Positions 63,644 through 64,000 of a DNA stretch of 64,000 bases are shown piece by piece (positions within the stretch are counted from its first letter, which is position 1; each line of letters opens with the position of its first letter). This DNA comes from Tretioscincus oriximinensis (taxonomy: Eukaryota; Chordata; Lepidosauria; Squamata; Gymnophthalmidae), in assembly GCA_022410635.1 (NCBI GenBank), contig JAJVDF010000302.1, forward strand, positions 773,902-837,901, given 5' to 3'. Both the position numbers and the translations under genes were made by a program. The notes under the pieces are model-generated. The model did not search any database. It saw only the letters and a list, made by a program, of their open reading frames with translations, and was not told the DNA's origin.

Positions 63644-64000
63644 ACATAAGAACATAAGAACATAAGAAGAGCCATCCTGGATCAGGCCAGAGCCCATCGA
63701 GTCCAGCATTCTGCGTCACACAGAGGCCCACCAGATGCACCTGGGCAGTCCGAACAGAGGAAAGCAAAATATGCTCCTGTTCATGACTCCCTGCAAATGG
63801 CATTTCAAGAGTCCTGCCTGTTGCTCCATCCCGGAGGCTACATCCAGACAACTATCTTAGTATCCATTTATACCCTTAGTGTCCATAAACCTGTCTAGTC
63901 CTGTCTTGAAACTATCCAAGCTGTTAGCTACCACTACCTCTTCAGGAAGTCAATCACACAGGCCGATGACCCTCTGGGTGAAAAAATACTTTCCTTTGTC
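63644..64000 (-). mobile_element. CR1 3' end, runs off the window
   Basis: The minus-strand 3' UTR ends CTTCTTATGTTCTTATGTTC. Late ORF2 codons extend to the window edge. Confidence 0.9.

Overview
The window reads as nuclear DNA of a squamate reptile, probably a lizard. The evidence is the repeat fauna. There are many Sauria-type tRNA-derived SINEs, dozens of 5'-truncated CR1 LINE copies of two subfamilies (tails ATTCTATG and TTCTTATG), and traces of L2, L1 and BovB/RTE. There is also a rich set of hAT-like miniature DNA transposons with 8-bp target duplications. Scattered single n's and two gaps (1-159, 30278-30357) suggest a draft assembly. The species cannot be fixed from the sequence.

Host coding sequence is sparse. 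(1) A KRAB C2H2 zinc-finger gene lies on the minus strand. Its KRAB-A exon is at 42575-42701 (127 bp, canonical splice sites) and its finger exon at 38061-39496 (nine C2H2 fingers, stop at 38061). Both junctions are phase 1, so the two exons can join in frame. No upstream exon with a start codon is identified. A CpG-rich stretch at 56540-57110 is a possible promoter on the correct side. (2) A single plus-strand exon of an axonemal dynein heavy chain (AAA3 region, DNAH10-like) lies at 32887-33037, between two SINEs. No second dynein exon was found, so it is either one exon of a gene with very long introns or an orphan copy.

Layout: 1-14 kb holds SINEs, L2, CR1, several hAT-type elements and a first LTR-like element (8443-9307). 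14-25 kb holds a CR1 with reverse-transcriptase coding, an L1 3' end with a 10-bp target duplication, and a second LINE C-terminus (24330-25349). 26-32 kb holds CR1s, SINEs with long GAA/TTC tails, and a near-perfect 85-bp-arm palindrome (29248-29423). 32-45 kb holds the dynein exon and the zinc-finger gene, whose introns carry a minisatellite with higher-order structure and MITEs. 45-56 kb is a dense pile of nested hAT, CR1 and SINE copies. 56-64 kb holds the CpG-rich stretch, a second minisatellite, compound palindromic MITEs and a second LTR-like element nested in a MITE.

No coordinated gene system is visible. The notable material is in the mobile DNA. One MITE family disperses a palindromic POU-octamer motif. 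One SINE lineage carries a CTCF-consensus motif. TIR elements carry ZNF143-type motifs. One repeat has a hammerhead-like core. The zinc-finger protein has five to six consecutive fingers with almost the same unusual contact residues. SINE classes used below: S1 = Sauria-type head; S2 = head with box A GATAGCTCAGTCGCTTAGG; S3 = S2-related with body GAGCGCCCTCTACTGG.
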